From Chitinophagaceae bacterium (GTDB lineage: Bacteria; Bacteroidota; Bacteroidia; Chitinophagales; Chitinophagaceae): a stretch of DNA of 64,000 nucleotides. Under the pieces are notes generated by a model. That model was not told the origin of the DNA. It saw only the letters and a program-made list of their open reading frames with translations, and did not search any database. This document shows positions 9,309 through 19,030 of the stretch, piece by piece. The position numbers were made by a program, and so were the translations under genes. How positions within the stretch are numbered: position 1 is the stretch's first letter; each line of letters begins with the position of its first letter. The stretch lies in contig JAICXX010000005.1 of NCBI GenBank assembly GCA_025934485.1, forward strand, positions 1 to 64,000, given 5' to 3'.

Positions 9309-10558
9309 GCCGTACCCCATTGGAGCAGGAAACCATGGATATTCCCGCGAAACGAATAAGAAGGGGTGATCCCCGATAGATCACAGATCTGCTTTATGAT
9401 CGACAACCCCAACCCATTGTTGTCATCCTGAAGGGAAGTCCCCTTATAGAATCGTTGGAATATCCGGGTTTCATCCAATGGAATGCGCTTGCCGGTATTG
9501 TTGATCTCCAAAGCGCTCCCGGTCAATCGGAGCATCACCTTACCTTGCTGGATATTGTGCTTACTGGCGTTGCTGAATAAATTGTTCAAGAGAATATCTA
9601 TCAGGTCGGGATTCGCATTTATCTCGACATCGCAGAGCTCATAGCTGACATTCAGTTTATCCTTCCATAACTCCTGGAATTGGATGATCTTATCGTACAG
9701 CTTGTCCTTGATGTTAATGACCATACTGTCGCTGTACTGATTATTGCTCATCCTGGCGATTAGGAGAAGCGACCGGTTTAGACTTGCGAGTTTGTTAACC
9801 GAAGCATAAGCGCTCTGCAAAGTGGTGCTTTGAATTTCCGAAAGATTTTGATCCTGTATGGCCAGGTCCAGCTTCGACCGGATAATGGCAAGCGGCGTCT
9901 GCATTTCATGAGAGGCATTCTCTGTAAACTCCTTCAGGATAAGATATTCCTTATTTACATTGGCAGCCATTTTTTGGAAGTGATCGTTCATGAAATTGAA
10001 TTCCTCGATCCTGGTCGCCGGAAAATCCGGCAGGTTGTTTTTGCCAAGCTGAAATTGCCCGATAGCGGCGATCGAGGCATAAAAGGGCTGCCAAAGCTTC
10101 CGGAAAAGCAGGCGGTTGACAAGCAAGGATGCGCAAACAACGATAATGAGCGTGATCAGTGCCGTAACCACAACCATATAGGCCGTGCTGCGAATACCTT
10201 CCAGGTTCCTCGATACGGTTACCTTGTACCATCGATGGTCCAGCTCCATAAAAAATGTAAGCTCGCGGATATTATCGGTATTCTTCCCTTTGGTTGGCGA
10301 TATCAGCCGGAAGCTTCGCGATCCGGCCTGGCTGGCACCGGCATAGACGATATGCAAATCATCCAGGGAATCCGCCATGGGAAAAGCATGGTGTACTTGC
10401 ACATAATCCTCTATCCTTTTCTCGATCTTGGTCATCGAAAGGTCCAGCTCGCGGAAAAGAAGCCTGCGTATCAGAAAATAATAAACAAGGCTCGAAAGCA
10501 AAAAGAACACAACCAACACCCAAAGAGTGATTCGCTTATATTGTGTGAAAAGTTTCAT
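9305..10558 (-). CDS. two-component sensor histidine kinase
   Basis: The protein of 417 residues starts at the ATG of an ATGA overlap with the stop of the regulator gene. It has an N-terminal membrane helix (about 8-28), a short periplasmic domain, a second helix (about 125-150), a linker, then a HisKA domain with ENASHEMQTPLAIIRSKLDL, the phospho-accepting His being about residue 217. The ATPase domain shows LLNNLFSNASKHN and a GLGLSI glycine box. The translational overlap makes it the partner of the OmpR-type regulator. Both lie divergent to the receptor at 11401, which is a likely target. Confidence 0.9.
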   Translation of the reverse strand: MKLFTQYKRITLWVLVVFFLLSSLVYYFLIRRLLFRELDLSMTKIEKRIEDYVQVHHAFPMADSLDDLHIVYAGASQAGSRSFRLISPTKGKNTDNIRELTFFMELDHRWYKVTVSRNLEGIRSTAYMVVVTALITLIIVVCASLLVNRLLFRKLWQPFYASIAAIGQFQLGKNNLPDFPATRIEEFNFMNDHFQKMAANVNKEYLILKEFTENASHEMQTPLAIIRSKLDLAIQDQNLSEIQSTTLQSAYASVNKLASLNRSLLLIARMSNNQYSDSMVINIKDKLYDKIIQFQELWKDKLNVSYELCDVEINANPDLIDILLNNLFSNASKHNIQQGKVMLRLTGSALEINNTGKRIPLDETRIFQRFYKGTSLQDDNNGLGLSIIKQICDLSGITPSYSFRGNIHGFLLQWGTA

Positions 10559-11250
10559 GACCTTTCTTTTGTTGTCACGGAACAAAACTTATAGCCCATA
10601 CCATAGACATTTTTTATCCCATCGGCACACCCCGCATTTTTTAACTTCCGCCGTAAATTCTTCAAATGCGTGTAAATAAAGTCATAATTGTCCGCCATAT
10701 CCATATCATTGCCGCAGAGATGCTCGCCTATCGCCTCTTTCGTGACAACCTTATCCCTGTTGCTCACAAAATACTCGATCAGCAAATATTCCATCCGCGT
10801 CAGCTCGATCTTCCCGCTTGAACCGTTCAACGTTTTTTCCCGGATATCCAACATCAGGTTATCCAGCTTTACCTGGTTTTTCCCTTCAAACGTTCTGCGC
10901 CTGATCACAGAGGCGATCCTTGCTTCCAGTTCCGATAAGTGAAAAGGTTTGGTGAGAAAATCATCCGCCCCTATATGAAGCCCGAGCACCCGATCCTCTA
11001 TCGAGTCTTTAGCCGAAATGACCACGATGCCTGTGGGATTCCCGTCTCTTTTCAGTTGCCTCAGAATATCCATGCCATTCCCGTATGGCAAACATAGATC
11101 CAACACTACGCAGGAATAATCGTAGACATGGATCTTCTCGAGCGCAGCATGATAATCGTACGCCGGCTCACAGGTGTAGTTCTCTGTCGAGAGATACGTT
11201 ATGATACTGTTTGACAGCTCTTTCTGGTCTTCCACTATCAATAGGTTCAT
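10555..11250 (-). CDS. OmpR-family response regulator
   Basis: The protein of 231 residues starts at ATG 11250 (MNLLIVEDQ). The receiver domain has the acidic pocket in VEDQ, the phospho-acceptor Asp51 in VVLDLCLPYG and the Lys of FLTKPF. The C-terminal winged-helix domain (about 125-225) contains LTRMEYLLIEYFVSN and YTHLKNLRRKLKN, typical of OmpR/PhoB DNA-binding domains. A longer open frame upstream to 11361 has no family match and is not used. The 150 bases to the divergent receptor gene at 11401 probably carry its binding sites. Confidence 0.92.
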   Translation of the reverse strand: MNLLIVEDQKELSNSIITYLSTENYTCEPAYDYHAALEKIHVYDYSCVVLDLCLPYGNGMDILRQLKRDGNPTGIVVISAKDSIEDRVLGLHIGADDFLTKPFHLSELEARIASVIRRRTFEGKNQVKLDNLMLDIREKTLNGSSGKIELTRMEYLLIEYFVSNRDKVVTKEAIGEHLCGNDMDMADNYDFIYTHLKNLRRKLKNAGCADGIKNVYGMGYKFCSVTTKERS

Positions 11251-11400
11251 GGCCTCAAATTGCTCAAAATAACAACTGGCCCATATTAATTTGTCGCTAA
11301 CAAATTTTGAACACTTTCTGTCGCATTCACCGGGTTTCCTCAAAATAAAACCAGAATCCACGGGTATCTTGCGGCCTCAAAACGACCTAAAGTAATCACC

Positions 11401-13848
11401 GTGATCATAAGAATCTTATTGCTATTCGCCCTGTTTTCCGCTTCCACCCCTGGTTTCACCCAATCCGTCCGTCTTTCCGGCGCGGTTAAGGACTCGCTCA
11501 CCACCACCCCCCTCGAAAAAGCCGTCGTCACCTTCAGAGGCCCCAAAAACTTCACCGTGCTCACGGACGCCCACGGCGCGTTCGACATCCCCCACGTCCC
11601 CGCCGGCACGTATACGCTGAGCGTTGCCTACGTCGGCTACACCTCCTATAAAAAAGCCGGCGTGGTGATCGACCGGAGCGATCTCGACCTCGGCTCCATC
11701 AACCTTACCACCAGGACCGTTGTCCTCGACAAAGCGGTCGTCACCGCCTCCCGGCCGCTGCTGGAAAAAAAGGTGGACCGCATCGTCTACAACGTCGATC
11801 GCGACGTGACCTCGCAGGGTGGGGTAGCGACCGATGTCCTCGCAAAGATCCCCCAGGTGACCGTCGATCCCTCCGGCAACGTCGAGCTCCTCGGCAACTC
11901 CAGCATCCTGTTCCTCATCAACGGCAAGCAGTCTACGATCTTTGGCAATAGCATCACCGATGCCCTTCAGTCGATCCCCGCCTCCCAGATCCAGAGCATC
12001 GAAGTCATGTCCAGCCCCGGTGCCAAATACGATGCAACGGGTACCGGCGGAGTCATTAATATCATCCTGAAAAAAAGCAAAACGGAAGGGTTTAGCGGCT
12101 CGATCAACGGTACGGCAGGCACCCGCCAGGAAAACGGCTCCGTGAACCTAACCTATAAAAAAAACAATATAACCCTCAGCGGATATTTCAGCGGCAGCGA
12201 TCAGCTCCATGTGAGCACAAACACCACCAATATCCGCAACTCGACGGACACGGCCACAGGGAACTACTATTACCTCAGCGAGAATGGCCCCAGCGATTTT
12301 CATCGGTACGGCTTTCGCACAGGGGTTAGTGCTCTTTGGGAAATCGCTCCCAAAGACGATCTTTCCGCCTCCTTTGCCTTTAACCAGTTCGGCAATGCCA
12401 CGAACGGACTGTTCAACCAGCAGAACACGGAGACGGACCCTGCCGGCGATCTCCTTCTCGACCAGCCCAACCTCCGGTCCGCATACAACAGTATTCGCAA
12501 CAATACCGCCGATCTCGGGCTCGACTACACGCACAAGTTTCATCGGGAAAAGGAACAGCTGAACCTCTCGCTGCAATACAGCGCCGGCCAGGACAACACC
12601 AGCTACCGGCAATCACAACGATACATCGCAAACGACTCGCTGTTTTCCGGCTCGACAAGCGCGAACCCGGGCCGGGATAAACTTACCACTATCGCTCTCG
12701 ATTACGCCTATCCGGTAACAAAAAGGCTCCTGCTCGAATTCGGCGGCCGCGCCGAGATCGAGTCGCTGGTGAGCAACGCGAACGTGTATACATTCAACCC
12801 GGGTGCCTATGCTTATCTCTACGACGACAACCAATCGTATAATTCAACGTTCAAACGAACAGTCTACGCGGGCTACGTGTCGGCAACCACCAGCGCGTTC
12901 GATTGGCTGGACATCATCGCCGGTATCCGCGAAGAATACACCGTAAACAAAGCCTTTTATAGCAATTCCGGCCATGTGGCGATTCCCGACTATCACAATC
13001 TGGCGCCTTCGGTAACCCTTTCGCACACGTTCTCCGGCAACCAGACCCTGAAATTCAGCTACGCCTACCGCCTCGAGCGCCCCGAGTACCGCGATCTCAA
13101 CCCCTTCCTCAATCTATCGGACCCGCAGAACATCACCACCGGTAACCCGAACATCAAACCCGAGATCGGTCATGACTTCCAGCTCGGCTACAGCTTCAGC
13201 TTCGACCGCGACAATGGCCTCGACCTCATGTTGGTCTATACCCACAACAACCCCGACATCAAGTCCTATACGACCTTCCATCCCACGTTCCAGGTGGGCG
13301 ACTCGATCTATACCAACGTCAACGTAACGCAACGCGCCAACATCGCCTCCGAAGACAAATGGGGTGGCGTGATCGGCGGCTCTTTCGTTCCCTTTCCCCA
13401 TCTCACCATCCGGCCCGGTGTTCAGCTCTATGAACGGGTCACCAATAACGTCTATTCGATCCCCCAGCGCATCACCGGCTTCGAATACCGCTGGAATTTC
13501 AATGCCAATTATCAGTTCGGCCACGGGCTCATCGTCGAAGGGTTCGGCAACTACCGCTCCGGAATCAAATGGCAAGGCCGCACGGCGAGCTTTCTCACCT
13601 ACACGGTTGCCCTGCGCCAGCAGCTCTGGAACGGGAAGGGCAGCATCGGCTTCGTCGCCGTCAATGCCTTTGCCAATAACCTTACCCAGCATACCATCAT
13701 CGAGGGCGTAGGCTTCCGCAGCGACAATATCCTCGATATTCCTTATCGGTCCTTCGGCATCAACTTCCTGTATAAATTCGGCGGCTTCAAGATCAAGGCC
13801 AAAGAAGACGAGAATTTTCTCACCAAATCACCCGTCGACAGCAACTAA
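11401..13848 (+). CDS. outer-membrane beta-barrel receptor, TonB-dependent type
   Basis: The protein of 815 residues starts at GTG 11401 with a signal peptide (IRILLLFALFSASTPGFTQ). A carboxypeptidase-like domain (LSGAVKDSLTTTPLEKAVVT) is followed by a plug (VVTASRPLLEKKVDRIVYNV, LLGNSSILFLINGKQSTIFG, SSPGAKYDATGTGGVINIIL) and a large barrel of the outer membrane beta-barrel 3 family. Late landmarks are FSYAYRLERPEYRDLNPF and NPNIKPEIGHDFQLGYSF. It stands divergent to a two-component pair, which suggests signal-controlled expression. The plug resembles that of the partial gene at 1-311. The substrate is unknown. Confidence 0.88.
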   Translation: MIIRILLLFALFSASTPGFTQSVRLSGAVKDSLTTTPLEKAVVTFRGPKNFTVLTDAHGAFDIPHVPAGTYTLSVAYVGYTSYKKAGVVIDRSDLDLGSINLTTRTVVLDKAVVTASRPLLEKKVDRIVYNVDRDVTSQGGVATDVLAKIPQVTVDPSGNVELLGNSSILFLINGKQSTIFGNSITDALQSIPASQIQSIEVMSSPGAKYDATGTGGVINIILKKSKTEGFSGSINGTAGTRQENGSVNLTYKKNNITLSGYFSGSDQLHVSTNTTNIRNSTDTATGNYYYLSENGPSDFHRYGFRTGVSALWEIAPKDDLSASFAFNQFGNATNGLFNQQNTETDPAGDLLLDQPNLRSAYNSIRNNTADLGLDYTHKFHREKEQLNLSLQYSAGQDNTSYRQSQRYIANDSLFSGSTSANPGRDKLTTIALDYAYPVTKRLLLEFGGRAEIESLVSNANVYTFNPGAYAYLYDDNQSYNSTFKRTVYAGYVSATTSAFDWLDIIAGIREEYTVNKAFYSNSGHVAIPDYHNLAPSVTLSHTFSGNQTLKFSYAYRLERPEYRDLNPFLNLSDPQNITTGNPNIKPEIGHDFQLGYSFSFDRDNGLDLMLVYTHNNPDIKSYTTFHPTFQVGDSIYTNVNVTQRANIASEDKWGGVIGGSFVPFPHLTIRPGVQLYERVTNNVYSIPQRITGFEYRWNFNANYQFGHGLIVEGFGNYRSGIKWQGRTASFLTYTVALRQQLWNGKGSIGFVAVNAFANNLTQHTIIEGVGFRSDNILDIPYRSFGINFLYKFGGFKIKAKEDENFLTKSPVDSN

Positions 13849-13864
13849 AGAACGCAATTCTCAG

Positions 13865-16339
13865 CTATTCCGCCCTCAAACCCCGCACCGGATTGGCCTT
13901 GGCCGCCCGCATCGCCTGCCCGCCCACAGTCACCAACGCCACAAGCAGCGCGATCGCCCCAGCAAGGATAAATACCCACCAGCTAAGCGGGGTACGATAC
14001 GCGAAATCTGCCAGCCACCGCGAACCGCCCCACCACGATATCGGCATCGCGATACAAAAGGCCACACCCACCAGGGCCATATAGTCCCTGCTCATAAGCG
14101 TGGTAATGCTCTGCACACTGGCACCCAGCACCTTGCGGATGCTGATCTCCTTGCTCCTGCGGCGCAAGGTGAACAACCCCAGGCCAAAAAGACCCATACA
14201 GGAAATAAAGATCGTGACTATCATCGCCAGGTTGACCAGCCACGCCGTACTCTCTTCCTGACCGAACAACCAGCCGATGGATGCCGCCAAAAAATCGGTC
14301 CGGAACGGCTTGTCTGGAAATTCCAGCTTCCATTCCTTCTCCATCGCCGCCAATACGGCCTTAAGCGCCACCCCATTCCTGGCCGCAGGGCTTACCCTGA
14401 TCGCCAGACTATGCTTTACCTCGGGCAGATTCTCGATAACCGCGGGGGGTATGGGGTCATGGAAAGAGCTCACGTGAAAATCCGCCACCACGCCCACTAT
14501 GGGATAACCCTTGCCGATGCTGTCCGGGCCGGCAGGACTATATAAGATCCGTCCGATGGCCTGCTGCGGCGTCTTACACCCCAGTTGCTTCGCCATCGTC
14601 GCGTTGATCACCAACTCCTGAAGACTATCGCTGGGATACAGATTCCGACCGGCCACCAGCCGCATGTGATAGAACGGAATATAATCGGCGCCGCCCATAT
14701 GCGCGGATAAGGGTCTCATCATGCGCACATCCCGTGTCGCGGAAAAAAACGTCCTGTTCTGCGCAAAACCCATCGGCGGCGTGCCCTGCCGGATCACCTG
14801 TTCGACGCCGGGGATATGGCTGACCGCCTGCGCATAGACCGCCAGCTTTTCCGGTGGATCACTCCAGTCGCTCATGCTCAACACGCGGTCGGTATCGAAC
14901 CCTTTGTCGGCATGCTGCATATAAAAGATCTGTTTCCGGATAACGATGGCGCCCGTAACAAAGATCAGCGCGATGGTGAATTGAAAGACGATCAACGCAC
15001 GACGGATAAAAAAGCTGCCGCCCGTTCCCGCCGGTAAAACGCCTTTCAGACTCAACACCGGCAGATATCCACTCAACACCCAAGCAGGGTAGAACCCCGC
15101 CAATAATGTCGTGACCACTGTAAGTGCGAGTATAAAGACCGGCGTCTCCCCTTGAAACGGATGAAAGCGCACGCCCGCCGGAATATAATCGTGTAACAAA
15201 TGGATCACCGGATTGACAAACACCAGGGCAACGATCACCGAAAACACGGTGGTCACAAAAGCCTCCGTGAGGAACTGCAGCCGGATCTCCCGTTTCCTGC
15301 TGCCCAGGACCTTTCGGACGCCCACTTCGCGGATTCGCGCCATGGACTGCGCCGTGCTCAAGTTGACGAAGTTCACTGCGGCGATCAGCAGGATAAACAC
15401 CGCCACTCCCATGAGGGCATAAAGCGTCGGCAGATACGGTTTGCGCCAGTTGTCCCCGTCGTCGCCGCGATGAAAATCGTCCGTGAAATGTAGCGCGCTC
15501 AATGGCTGGAGATACACCCGCAGCTTCACCCCGGCCATGTGCAAATGAATATGCGACCGGACAAAATCCGCGTACCGGGCCTCGATCTGCTTTTGCGTCA
15601 CCCCCGGCGCCAGCTTCACAAAGGCCATGCTTTGATGCGGGCTGAGACTCGTCCAGTCCGCCTTGGGAATGCGCTGTCTTAAAAAACTATGCGTAGCCGT
15701 GGTCACACTCAAAAAATCCGTATAACCCAGGTCTGTATTCCCGGGGTAGTCATCGACGATACCGGTGACACGCACATGCAGCGAGTCGTCATACACTACC
15801 GTCTTGCCGAGCATGCTGGAGGGCGGGATGTCGCCAAAATAGAGCTTGGCACGGCTAAGCGTCAGCACCACCGTATTCGGCTGATCCAAGGCCTGCGCAC
15901 TGCCCGCCAGCCAATGATGTGGGAAGATGTCGAAATAGCTCGGCCAGGTAAATTCCGCCGTCTCCTGCCAGCTGTCCGGAATCTTATTTTCAAATATTTT
16001 CGGTTCCTGTCCCGCTTGCGGTACGCTGATCCTACCCTCACAACTGATGAACGCCGTGGTGCCGGAATATCCGGCAATAGTTGTCTGAAGCGGGGCAAGA
16101 TCGTCAAATGGACTGTTCGCAAAATCCACGTCGCCACTCGGCATCGTTCGCTCGGCGACGATGCGGTAGATCCGGTCCCCATCCGGATGGTCCCGATCGA
16201 AGCTAAACTCAAAATTCGTGATCAGAAAGAGGACCAGGCAGCCGCAAATACCGAGCGCAAGTCCCAGGACATTGATGGTGGTATATACTTTGTTGCGCGC
16301 AATGGTTCGCCACGCAATCAGCAAGTAGTTCTTAAACAT
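13865..16339 (-). CDS. FtsX/MacB-type ABC transporter permease
   Basis: The protein of 824 residues starts at ATG 16339 (MFKNYLLIAWRTIARNK), a typical N-terminus of this Bacteroidota family. It has one N-terminal helix, a first periplasmic MacB core domain, three helices forming an FtsX domain (containing STAQSMARIREVGVRKVLGS), then a second helix with periplasmic domain, and a final FtsX domain (RRRSKEISIRKVLGASVQSI). Such duplicated permeases move lipids, peptides or antimicrobial compounds, or transmit mechanical signals, when paired with an ATPase. No dedicated LolD-type ATPase lies next to it; the ATPase at 16690 belongs to another small unit. The gene ends 16 bases from the convergent receptor gene. 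Confidence 0.87.
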   Translation of the reverse strand: MFKNYLLIAWRTIARNKVYTTINVLGLALGICGCLVLFLITNFEFSFDRDHPDGDRIYRIVAERTMPSGDVDFANSPFDDLAPLQTTIAGYSGTTAFISCEGRISVPQAGQEPKIFENKIPDSWQETAEFTWPSYFDIFPHHWLAGSAQALDQPNTVVLTLSRAKLYFGDIPPSSMLGKTVVYDDSLHVRVTGIVDDYPGNTDLGYTDFLSVTTATHSFLRQRIPKADWTSLSPHQSMAFVKLAPGVTQKQIEARYADFVRSHIHLHMAGVKLRVYLQPLSALHFTDDFHRGDDGDNWRKPYLPTLYALMGVAVFILLIAAVNFVNLSTAQSMARIREVGVRKVLGSRKREIRLQFLTEAFVTTVFSVIVALVFVNPVIHLLHDYIPAGVRFHPFQGETPVFILALTVVTTLLAGFYPAWVLSGYLPVLSLKGVLPAGTGGSFFIRRALIVFQFTIALIFVTGAIVIRKQIFYMQHADKGFDTDRVLSMSDWSDPPEKLAVYAQAVSHIPGVEQVIRQGTPPMGFAQNRTFFSATRDVRMMRPLSAHMGGADYIPFYHMRLVAGRNLYPSDSLQELVINATMAKQLGCKTPQQAIGRILYSPAGPDSIGKGYPIVGVVADFHVSSFHDPIPPAVIENLPEVKHSLAIRVSPAARNGVALKAVLAAMEKEWKLEFPDKPFRTDFLAASIGWLFGQEESTAWLVNLAMIVTIFISCMGLFGLGLFTLRRRSKEISIRKVLGASVQSITTLMSRDYMALVGVAFCIAMPISWWGGSRWLADFAYRTPLSWWVFILAGAIALLVALVTVGGQAMRAAKANPVRGLRAE

Positions 16340-16689
16340 GCCGGTTAGTTTGACGGATCGCTGCCAATAAGATGCCAACCAACCAAACCATTGGCGACCA
16401 ACTCATTGATAACTCTCTGAACGCTTCGTTTGTTCGTTTTCGATACGCCCCTCGTCCGCTGCCGCTCCAATTTTACTCGAGAATTACGAACGGATCGTCC
16501 TTAGCGCACCTCTACACTTAAAAGCCGCGCTCGTGAATTCCGTCGACAGCTGCCACAACGAGTGGCCACCCGGAGCAAACTCCGCGAGCCGGACCCCGCG
16601 AACCCTACACACCGCTCCCCCCAACCCTGCACCCTGCACGCCGCATCCTGCGCCCGGCGCCGCTCGAAGCTCACGCGCCAGCCCTCGCC
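16340..16689. other. non-coding stretch, C-rich on the + strand
   Basis: These 350 bases separate two minus-strand genes. The right part is strongly C-rich with several CCCTGCA-like words. Short open frames here have no start context or recognisable protein. The promoter of the permease gene should lie at the left side, but no clear -33/-7 pair was identified. Confidence 0.5.
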
Positions 16690-17352
16690 CTACCGCCCCA
16701 TCGCCACATACCCCAATTCTTCCATCTCGGCGAGCCCCCGCACCGGATGTGTCTTTCCATCGGTGAGTAAATAAAGCCGATCGGCTATTTCGATGATAGG
16801 CCGGTAAAGGTGATCCGTGATCAACAACCCCTTGTTTTCCTTTTCCTCCCTGATCAACTCGATGACCTTTTCGATCTGCAACGGCATCAGATGTGTAAAA
16901 GGCTCATCCAGGATAACGAATCGCGACTCTGCTTTAAGGATCACATAGGTCTGGATAAACCGGTACTGCCCACCGCTGAGCTTGCCCACCGCCACACGAT
17001 GTTTCGACGCGAATTCGGGAAACCGTTTCTCCAACTCACGATAGTCCAGCCCAAAGTCGTCAAAGACCCGGGAGATCGTAAAGGATTTGGGAATAAAATC
17101 GAACTGCGGCAAAAACCGCAACAGATCCGGCCGCATAAAGCCTTTCGCAACCGATACGTTATCGAAACGCACCGATTTTTCCTCCGCCCGCAGTTCGCCG
17201 TAAACAATGTTGAAGAGACACGACTTGCCCTGCCCGTTCCTGCCGAGCAAACCCGTGATCTTCCCGGTCTCGCATTTCATGTAGACATCGCATAAGATCA
17301 TCCTGCCGCCAAACGACAACCGGATGCTATCGAATTCAAGGACATGCCTCAT
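16690..17352 (-). CDS. ABC transporter ATP-binding protein
   Basis: The protein of 220 residues is a complete, compact ABC ATPase: Walker A GRNGQGKS at 37-44, signature LSGGQ at 125-129, Walker B FVILDE at 145-150 and the switch His181 in LLITDHLY. It powers transport or a regulatory conformational change using a membrane partner. The start codon overlaps the stop of the small membrane-protein gene before it (ATGA), so they are co-translated. The usual large permease is missing, and the only adjacent membrane protein has about 102 residues. The unit could be a minimal exporter or could work with a permease encoded elsewhere. Confidence 0.88.
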   Translation of the reverse strand: MRHVLEFDSIRLSFGGRMILCDVYMKCETGKITGLLGRNGQGKSCLFNIVYGELRAEEKSVRFDNVSVAKGFMRPDLLRFLPQFDFIPKSFTISRVFDDFGLDYRELEKRFPEFASKHRVAVGKLSGGQYRFIQTYVILKAESRFVILDEPFTHLMPLQIEKVIELIREEKENKGLLITDHLYRPIIEIADRLYLLTDGKTHPVRGLAEMEELGYVAMGR

Positions 17353-17657
17353 CGGAATCGGTTAACTTGAAATAGCAAGATCAAATAAACAAGCAGATCG
17401 AAGCTCAGCGTCACTCCCCATAAAAGCAGTTTCGAAACCCCCAGGTTATGGTAGTAATAGAATTCCCGCGCTTTGTAGGATTTGATAAACCTGAAGATAA
17501 GGAACAACGTCGCCAGCTTGAACCAAAGCAGCGTAGAAAAGATACTGAAGCCATATTCCCAGAATAGCACCATACACGCCGCCGTGATCAGCGAGCTCAG
17601 CAACCAAAAGCTCCTGTAAAAATGCCCGATCAGTCTTATTTTCTTAACTAGCCGCAT
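17349..17657 (-). CDS. small membrane protein beside an ABC ATPase
   Basis: The protein of 102 residues has about three hydrophobic segments: SFWLLSSLITAACMVLFW, STLLWFKLATLFLIFRFI and LLLWGVTLSFDLLVYLILLF. It starts at ATG 17657 (MRLVKKIRLIGHFYRSF), 25 bases after the hydrolase stop, and overlaps the ATPase start by 4 bases. No family was recognised. It may be the membrane partner of the ATPase or a shortened ABC-2 type permease. A frame extending upstream to 17744 would start inside the hydrolase gene and is not preferred. Confidence 0.7.
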   Translation of the reverse strand: MRLVKKIRLIGHFYRSFWLLSSLITAACMVLFWEYGFSIFSTLLWFKLATLFLIFRFIKSYKAREFYYYHNLGVSKLLLWGVTLSFDLLVYLILLFQVNRFR

Positions 17658-17682
17658 ATCGATACGGTTTCGATTTTTCCGC

Positions 17683-18966
17683 TCATTTATAAGCGCCGGC
17701 CGAACCGAGTTCCGGATACCGGCCCCCGAGGCTGTCCAGCACACCTTTCGGCGCTCCTTTTAAATATACGTCAAAAAACGTTCGCAGACATCCTGCCGTC
17801 ACCTCGAGACCGCGCCGGCTGCCTATTGACCCCGTGGCGCCGGCAATCCGCGCGAGCCATTTTTCCTTGGTCAGCGCCATATCACTGAAATTGAAATGAT
17901 AGGCTCCCCTGACCTCGTACCAGTAATGGCCCGCGCGCACCACTGGCATCATCACGCCGGAATCACCACGCGCGCGCACGGAATCGCCGGAATCGCCATC
18001 GATGCGCGGCCCCCGCACGATGCGCGCGATCCGCCCCATGATCTTGCCAGTCACCGAATCGGGTTCACGGCCATGCTCACCCGTAAGCACAAGCAAGGGC
18101 TTGCTCGTCCCGGTGGTCACTACGGAACCAAAAGGCTGCCCGTCGAGATTCACCGCTGCCTTGCATCGTGGATCATCTACGGAGAATTGCATCGCGGTCG
18201 CGCCGCCAAAGCTATGACCGAGCACACCCACATGGTCCAGATCGATGCGTCCCGTAAACCTACCGGAAGGATCGTCTTTATCCAGCTCTTGTAACTTGTC
18301 CAGGATAAAATGCTCATCACGCGACCAGTATCGGACCAAGCGGTCGAAATTGGCCGGGTCGCCGGCTTCACTTGGATGGCCTGCAGCGCTTCTTTGCACC
18401 ACCCGGCCATTCGGAAATGCGACTACGAACGTACTATAAGGTCTGTCGCAACCCACGACAATATAACCTGCGGCGGCCAGGCTTTCCGCATACGTGGTAT
18501 AATCCGCGGCCAACGCGCCGATACCCGAATTCATCAACACCACCGGGTACCTGGCGGTACCGCCCGCGCCGCCCGATCTGCCCACGAGGTTCGCCTGTTC
18601 TACACTGTGCGTCCGCACCGCGGAGGGATCGCTGGTGAACAGTTCGCCCATCACAAACCCCTGCATGGCCCTAACCCGTCTCGCCAACGGATCCGGCAGA
18701 TAGGGCGCCGGCCTGCTCGCATCCGTACCACGGCCGGCAGGATACCATATCCATACCATCAGTTCCCTTTTGACGCCTGGACGAGGTGCGGCGCTGTCGA
18801 TACGCGACGAGTCGATCCAATCATAGATCACCCGGCCCACAGGATAGGCGCCGGGAAGCACAGGCAACGTCAACGGCGCTTTATGTTCGATCCACATAAC
18901 CGCCACCACTAAGACGAATACGCTAAGGAGCGTGAGCGGGACATACAACAGGATTTTTTTTGCCAT
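17683..18966 (-). CDS. membrane-anchored or secreted alpha/beta hydrolase
   Basis: The protein of 427 residues starts at ATG 18966 (MAKKILLYVPLTLLSVF), giving an N-terminal membrane or signal segment. The fold is that of the platelet-activating-factor acetylhydrolase group: the oxyanion region VVLMNSGIGAL, the nucleophile elbow GHSFGG with Ser252, a probable acid Asp275 in VNLDGQPFG and the His of GAYHFNFSD at about 357. It probably cleaves an ester or acyl group on a lipid or small molecule outside the cytoplasm. It is the first gene of a three-gene minus-strand run with the small membrane protein and ABC ATPase. Confidence 0.8.
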   Translation of the reverse strand: MAKKILLYVPLTLLSVFVLVVAVMWIEHKAPLTLPVLPGAYPVGRVIYDWIDSSRIDSAAPRPGVKRELMVWIWYPAGRGTDASRPAPYLPDPLARRVRAMQGFVMGELFTSDPSAVRTHSVEQANLVGRSGGAGGTARYPVVLMNSGIGALAADYTTYAESLAAAGYIVVGCDRPYSTFVVAFPNGRVVQRSAAGHPSEAGDPANFDRLVRYWSRDEHFILDKLQELDKDDPSGRFTGRIDLDHVGVLGHSFGGATAMQFSVDDPRCKAAVNLDGQPFGSVVTTGTSKPLLVLTGEHGREPDSVTGKIMGRIARIVRGPRIDGDSGDSVRARGDSGVMMPVVRAGHYWYEVRGAYHFNFSDMALTKEKWLARIAGATGSIGSRRGLEVTAGCLRTFFDVYLKGAPKGVLDSLGGRYPELGSAGAYK

Positions 18967-19030
18967 AAAAAGAACTTTGCAGTACAAAGTACAAAATAAC
19001 GAGCAAAAAACAAATTCCCGACCACCGCGG

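Noticed and set aside
16533-16766. Small plus-strand open frames in the C-rich gap
   Set aside because: Pro/Ser/Ala-rich translation is caused by base composition; they overlap the ATPase end and have no start context.
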